Below, one piece after another: positions 4,967-6,667 of a stretch of 6,667 bases of DNA. Numbering within the stretch: position 1 is the stretch's first letter; every line of letters begins with the position of its first letter. A program made the position numbers and the translations under genes. The stretch covers positions 1 through 6,667 of the forward strand of contig DFBM01000056.1 of NCBI GenBank assembly GCA_002366645.1, read 5' to 3'. The notes under the pieces are model-generated. The model was not told the DNA's origin. It worked only from the letters and a program-made list of their open reading frames with translations, and ran no database searches. Source of the stretch: Rhodobacterales bacterium UBA3080. Its GTDB lineage: Bacteria > Pseudomonadota > Alphaproteobacteria > Rhodobacterales > Rhodobacteraceae.

Positions 4967-5676
4967 AGCCGCCCTGCCAGAAAGTCAGCCACTGGCCCTG
5001 TTTGTGGTTGGCCGAAGAAATCCGCTGCCGCAGCTTGCACCAGCAAGCTGCCTCCTCCAAATACGAGAACGTCATCGGCCAGACGTCTGGCCTGCATCAG
5101 GTCATGCGTAGCGATCAAAACTTTCACGCCGGAATCGGCAATCAATCTAACGTTCGCTTCCAGTTCTTTGGTCGATGCCGGATCGAGACTGGCCGAGGGC
5201 TCGTCGAGCATGATCACCTGTGGGCGCGTCACCAGCGCCCGCGCCAGCGCCATGCGTTGCTTTTCGCCGCCCGACAGGCTCGCCGCCGGGGCAGTTGCAC
5301 GGTGGGACAGTCGTGCCTGCTCCAATGCGGTCGTAACCCGTGTTTGGCGGTCTGGCTTGGCCACGCCTTGCGCAATCAGCGGGAACTCGACGTTCGCCGT
5401 GACCGAGCGGCGCATTAACGGGGCGTTCTGGAACATAAAACTACGGCAACTGCGCGTAGCCTCAGCGGATAGGTCATTCCAAAGCACCGAGCCTTTGGAT
5501 GGCGTGAATTGCCCGTGCGCCATATACATGAACAGGCTTTTACCCGCGCCGTTATGGCCAAGAATTGCCGTGATACCGGAGGTCGCCAGCGTCAGGTTCA
5601 GCGGGCCAAGCAGGCGTTTACCGTTGCGCGAAACCTCTGCCTTTTGCAGCATCAGGGATTTAAAGCCACCCTTCAT
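4963..5676 (-). CDS. tupC: Tungstate-type ABC transporter, ATP-binding protein
   Basis: Cytosolic ATPase that powers uptake through the TupB permease. The protein is 237 residues. Walker A GHNGAGKS is at 40-47, Q-loop glutamine at 83 (FQNAPL), signature LSGGEKQR at 134-141, Walker B VIMLDE at 154-159 with the catalytic glutamate E159, D-loop SLD at 163-165, and switch histidine H191 (ATHD). All are intact. No C-terminal TOBE/Mop domain is present, as expected for TupC rather than ModC. The start ATG overlaps the tupB stop as ATGA (5676-5673), indicating a translationally coupled operon. Assignment to tungstate rests mainly on the partner permease; molybdate or vanadate is possible. The gene ends 4 bases inside the convergent MFS gene. 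Confidence 0.88.
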   Translation of the reverse strand: MKGGFKSLMLQKAEVSRNGKRLLGPLNLTLATSGITAILGHNGAGKSLFMYMAHGQFTPSKGSVLWNDLSAEATRSCRSFMFQNAPLMRRSVTANVEFPLIAQGVAKPDRQTRVTTALEQARLSHRATAPAASLSGGEKQRMALARALVTRPQVIMLDEPSASLDPASTKELEANVRLIADSGVKVLIATHDLMQARRLADDVLVFGGGSLLVQAAAADFFGQPQTGPVADFLAGRL

Positions 5677-6374
5677 CGCGCCGACTCCTGATACTGTCGC
5701 CCGATCTGGCCGACAAAGTAGATCACCGCATTAACGATTATTGCGATCGAGATCAGCACGATGCCCAGCGCCAAGGCCAGCTCCAGATTTCCCTTCGAGG
5801 TTTCCAGCGCGATGGTCGTCGTCATCACCCGCGTCAGGCCGTTGATATTGCCGCCAACAATCAGCACGGCACCAACCTCGGCAATCGCACGACCAAATCC
5901 GGCGAGCACGGCGGTCGTCACGCCGAAACGTGCGTCCCACAGTAGTGTCTTTAGTTGCAGCAGCGGCCCGACGTCGAGCGAGATCATGAGTTGTTGGTAG
6001 TCGCGGCGCAGCGGAATAACCGCCTCGCGGGTTAGGGCCATGATGATCGGGGTTATCAAGACGGTTTGCGCGATAATCATGGCGGTCGGCGTGAACAAAA
6101 GGCCGAGCTCTCCCAGTGGACCGGCGCGTGACAACAGCACATAGACGCCAAGGCCAACCACGACCGGCGGCAGTGCCATCATGGCGTTACTGATGACGAT
6201 CAAAACCTGTTTTCCCGGAAAATCCCAAATCGCCAGCGCCGCACCAAGTGGCGAACCGATCACGAGGCCGAAGAACACCGCCGAGAGGCTGACACGCAGC
6301 GACAAGCTGACAATCGCGATCAGCGCCGGATCGAATCCGGTCATAAGCCCCCATGCTGCGTTTAGTGTTTCCAT
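5673..6374 (-). CDS. tupB: Tungstate-type ABC transporter, permease protein
   Basis: Inner-membrane permease of 233 residues with about five to six hydrophobic helices, forming the channel of an oxyanion importer; family members deliver tungstate for tungsten or molybdenum enzymes. The helix at 30-50 is followed by the segment ALPPVVVGLGVYVLLSRAGPLG (67-88). The cytoplasmic coupling region runs about 115-165, and AGFGRAIAEVGAVLIVGGNI (158-177) together with TTTIALETSKGNLELALALG (185-204) is highly characteristic of TupB. The ATG at 6374 has GGAAAGG (6386-6380) 5 bases upstream. It is first in a two-gene unit with tupC. A binding-protein gene (tupA) normally sits beside tupB; none is found here within the window. 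A TAATAC (6402-6397, minus) could be its -10 box. Confidence 0.9.
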   Translation of the reverse strand: METLNAAWGLMTGFDPALIAIVSLSLRVSLSAVFFGLVIGSPLGAALAIWDFPGKQVLIVISNAMMALPPVVVGLGVYVLLSRAGPLGELGLLFTPTAMIIAQTVLITPIIMALTREAVIPLRRDYQQLMISLDVGPLLQLKTLLWDARFGVTTAVLAGFGRAIAEVGAVLIVGGNINGLTRVMTTTIALETSKGNLELALALGIVLISIAIIVNAVIYFVGQIGRQYQESAR

Positions 6375-6458
6375 GCCAACCTTTCCATTTCACAAGGTAT
6401 TAGGCGCAAATTATTGCCAAAGGAAACCCGCATCACGTGCAATCCACGAAAAAACCGT

Positions 6459-6472
6459 ATGATTTTGATCAT
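6459..6472. promoter_or_regulatory. FNR/CRP-family-like palindrome between tupB and the binding-protein gene
   Basis: ATGAT (6459-6463) and ATCAT (6468-6472) are perfect arms around TTTG. The FNR/FnrL consensus is TTGAT-N4-ATCAA, so each half matches 4 of 5 bases with the correct 4-base spacer. It lies 84 bases before the tupB start and 102 before the start at 6575, so it could serve either gene. Oxygen control would suit cofactor metals used in anaerobic or redox enzymes, but this is inference. Confidence 0.35.
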
Positions 6473-6538
6473 CCCGTCACATATCCGGCCTAATTACTGT
6501 TGCATATACCCCCTCAATATCGTGAACTGCGCGCCGGA

Positions 6539-6552
6539 ATGACGAGAGTCAT
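6539..6552 (+). other. Short inverted repeat in the leader of the binding-protein gene
   Basis: ATGAC (6539-6543) and GTCAT (6548-6552) pair perfectly around GAGA, ending 22 bases before the start codon and 10 bases before its ribosome binding site (AGGGAGA, 6563-6569). The rest of the 200-base gap between tupB and this gene shows only weak promoter-like sequences and the FNR-like site. Confidence 0.25.
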
Positions 6553-6574
6553 CTGCTCAACTAGGGAGAATATT

Positions 6575-6667
6575 ATGAAAAAACTACTTCTCGCGACGGC
6601 GGCTTCGACGCTGATCGCTACGTCGGCATATTCCGTCAGCCACGAAATCAACGTCGGGATCATCCTC
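6575..6667 (+). CDS. Periplasmic substrate-binding protein of an ABC transporter, type 1 (LivK-like), N-terminal fragment
   Basis: Only 31 residues are visible before the window ends. They form a Sec signal peptide: MKKLLLATAASTLIATSAYS, with two lysines, a hydrophobic alanine/leucine core and a small-residue cleavage region near 18-20. The mature sequence HEINVGIIL resembles the first strand of Leu/Ile/Val-type binding proteins of Rhodobacteraceae. AGGGAGA ends 5 bases before the ATG and supports the start. Type 1 binding proteins usually serve amino-acid or amide importers, so this is unlikely to be the missing partner of TupBC, whose TupA belongs to the type 2 fold, although too little is visible to exclude other ligands. 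The gene is divergent from tupB. Confidence 0.7.
   Translation, partial: MKKLLLATAASTLIATSAYSVSHEINVGIIL

Noticed and set aside
5168..5734. 188-codon open frame on the plus strand opposite tupC
   Set aside because: It is antisense to a gene with complete ABC ATPase motifs, and its composition is that expected of the complementary strand of a high-GC gene.

Overview
The window looks like a chromosomal segment from an alphaproteobacterium, most likely a marine Rhodobacteraceae (Roseobacter-group) species. The evidence is the moderate-to-high GC content, the UvrD/PcrA C-terminal sequence, the small DUF1127 protein followed by CCUCCC-loop RNA hairpins (a rhodobacterial arrangement), and the style of the substrate-binding protein at the right edge. 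This placement is inferred from family resemblance; no search was run.

Left part (1-2217): the 3' portion of a UvrD/PcrA-type DNA helicase gene runs in from outside the window. It is followed 40 bases later by tag (3-methyladenine DNA glycosylase I), so two DNA repair genes lie in a row. Then come about 490 bases with no convincing gene. That stretch is rich in inverted repeats, including a hairpin with tandem GA/GA mismatches and a strong 32-nt hairpin, and may be a structured RNA or a dispersed intergenic repeat.

Middle (2218-3293): a divergent pair, consisting of an SRPBCC (polyketide cyclase-like) gene on the minus strand and a tetR-family regulator on the plus strand. A near-perfect 16-bp palindrome sits between them and is a good candidate for the regulator's own operator. 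The SRPBCC gene is broken by two compensating one-base frameshifts 64 bases apart, with an in-frame TGA in the shifted stretch, so it is annotated as a pseudogene unless resequencing removes the indels.

Next (3294-3592): a 71-residue DUF1127 gene on the minus strand. Its 3' UTR holds two successive hairpins that both display CCUCCC in the loop, and the second ends in a T run as an intrinsic terminator. This matches the architecture of the 'cuckoo'/CcsR small RNAs of Rhodobacterales, which come from DUF1127 transcripts.

Right part (3773-6667): an MFS exporter-like gene (+) converges on a two-gene minus-strand operon, tupB-tupC. This encodes the membrane permease and ATPase of a tungstate-type ABC importer with no binding-protein gene beside it. 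The MFS and tupC genes overlap by 4 bases at their stops, and tupB and tupC overlap by an ATGA. Divergent from tupB, across a 200-base intergenic region with an FNR/CRP-like palindrome, starts a type 1 (Leu/Ile/Val-like) periplasmic binding protein with a signal peptide, cut by the window edge.
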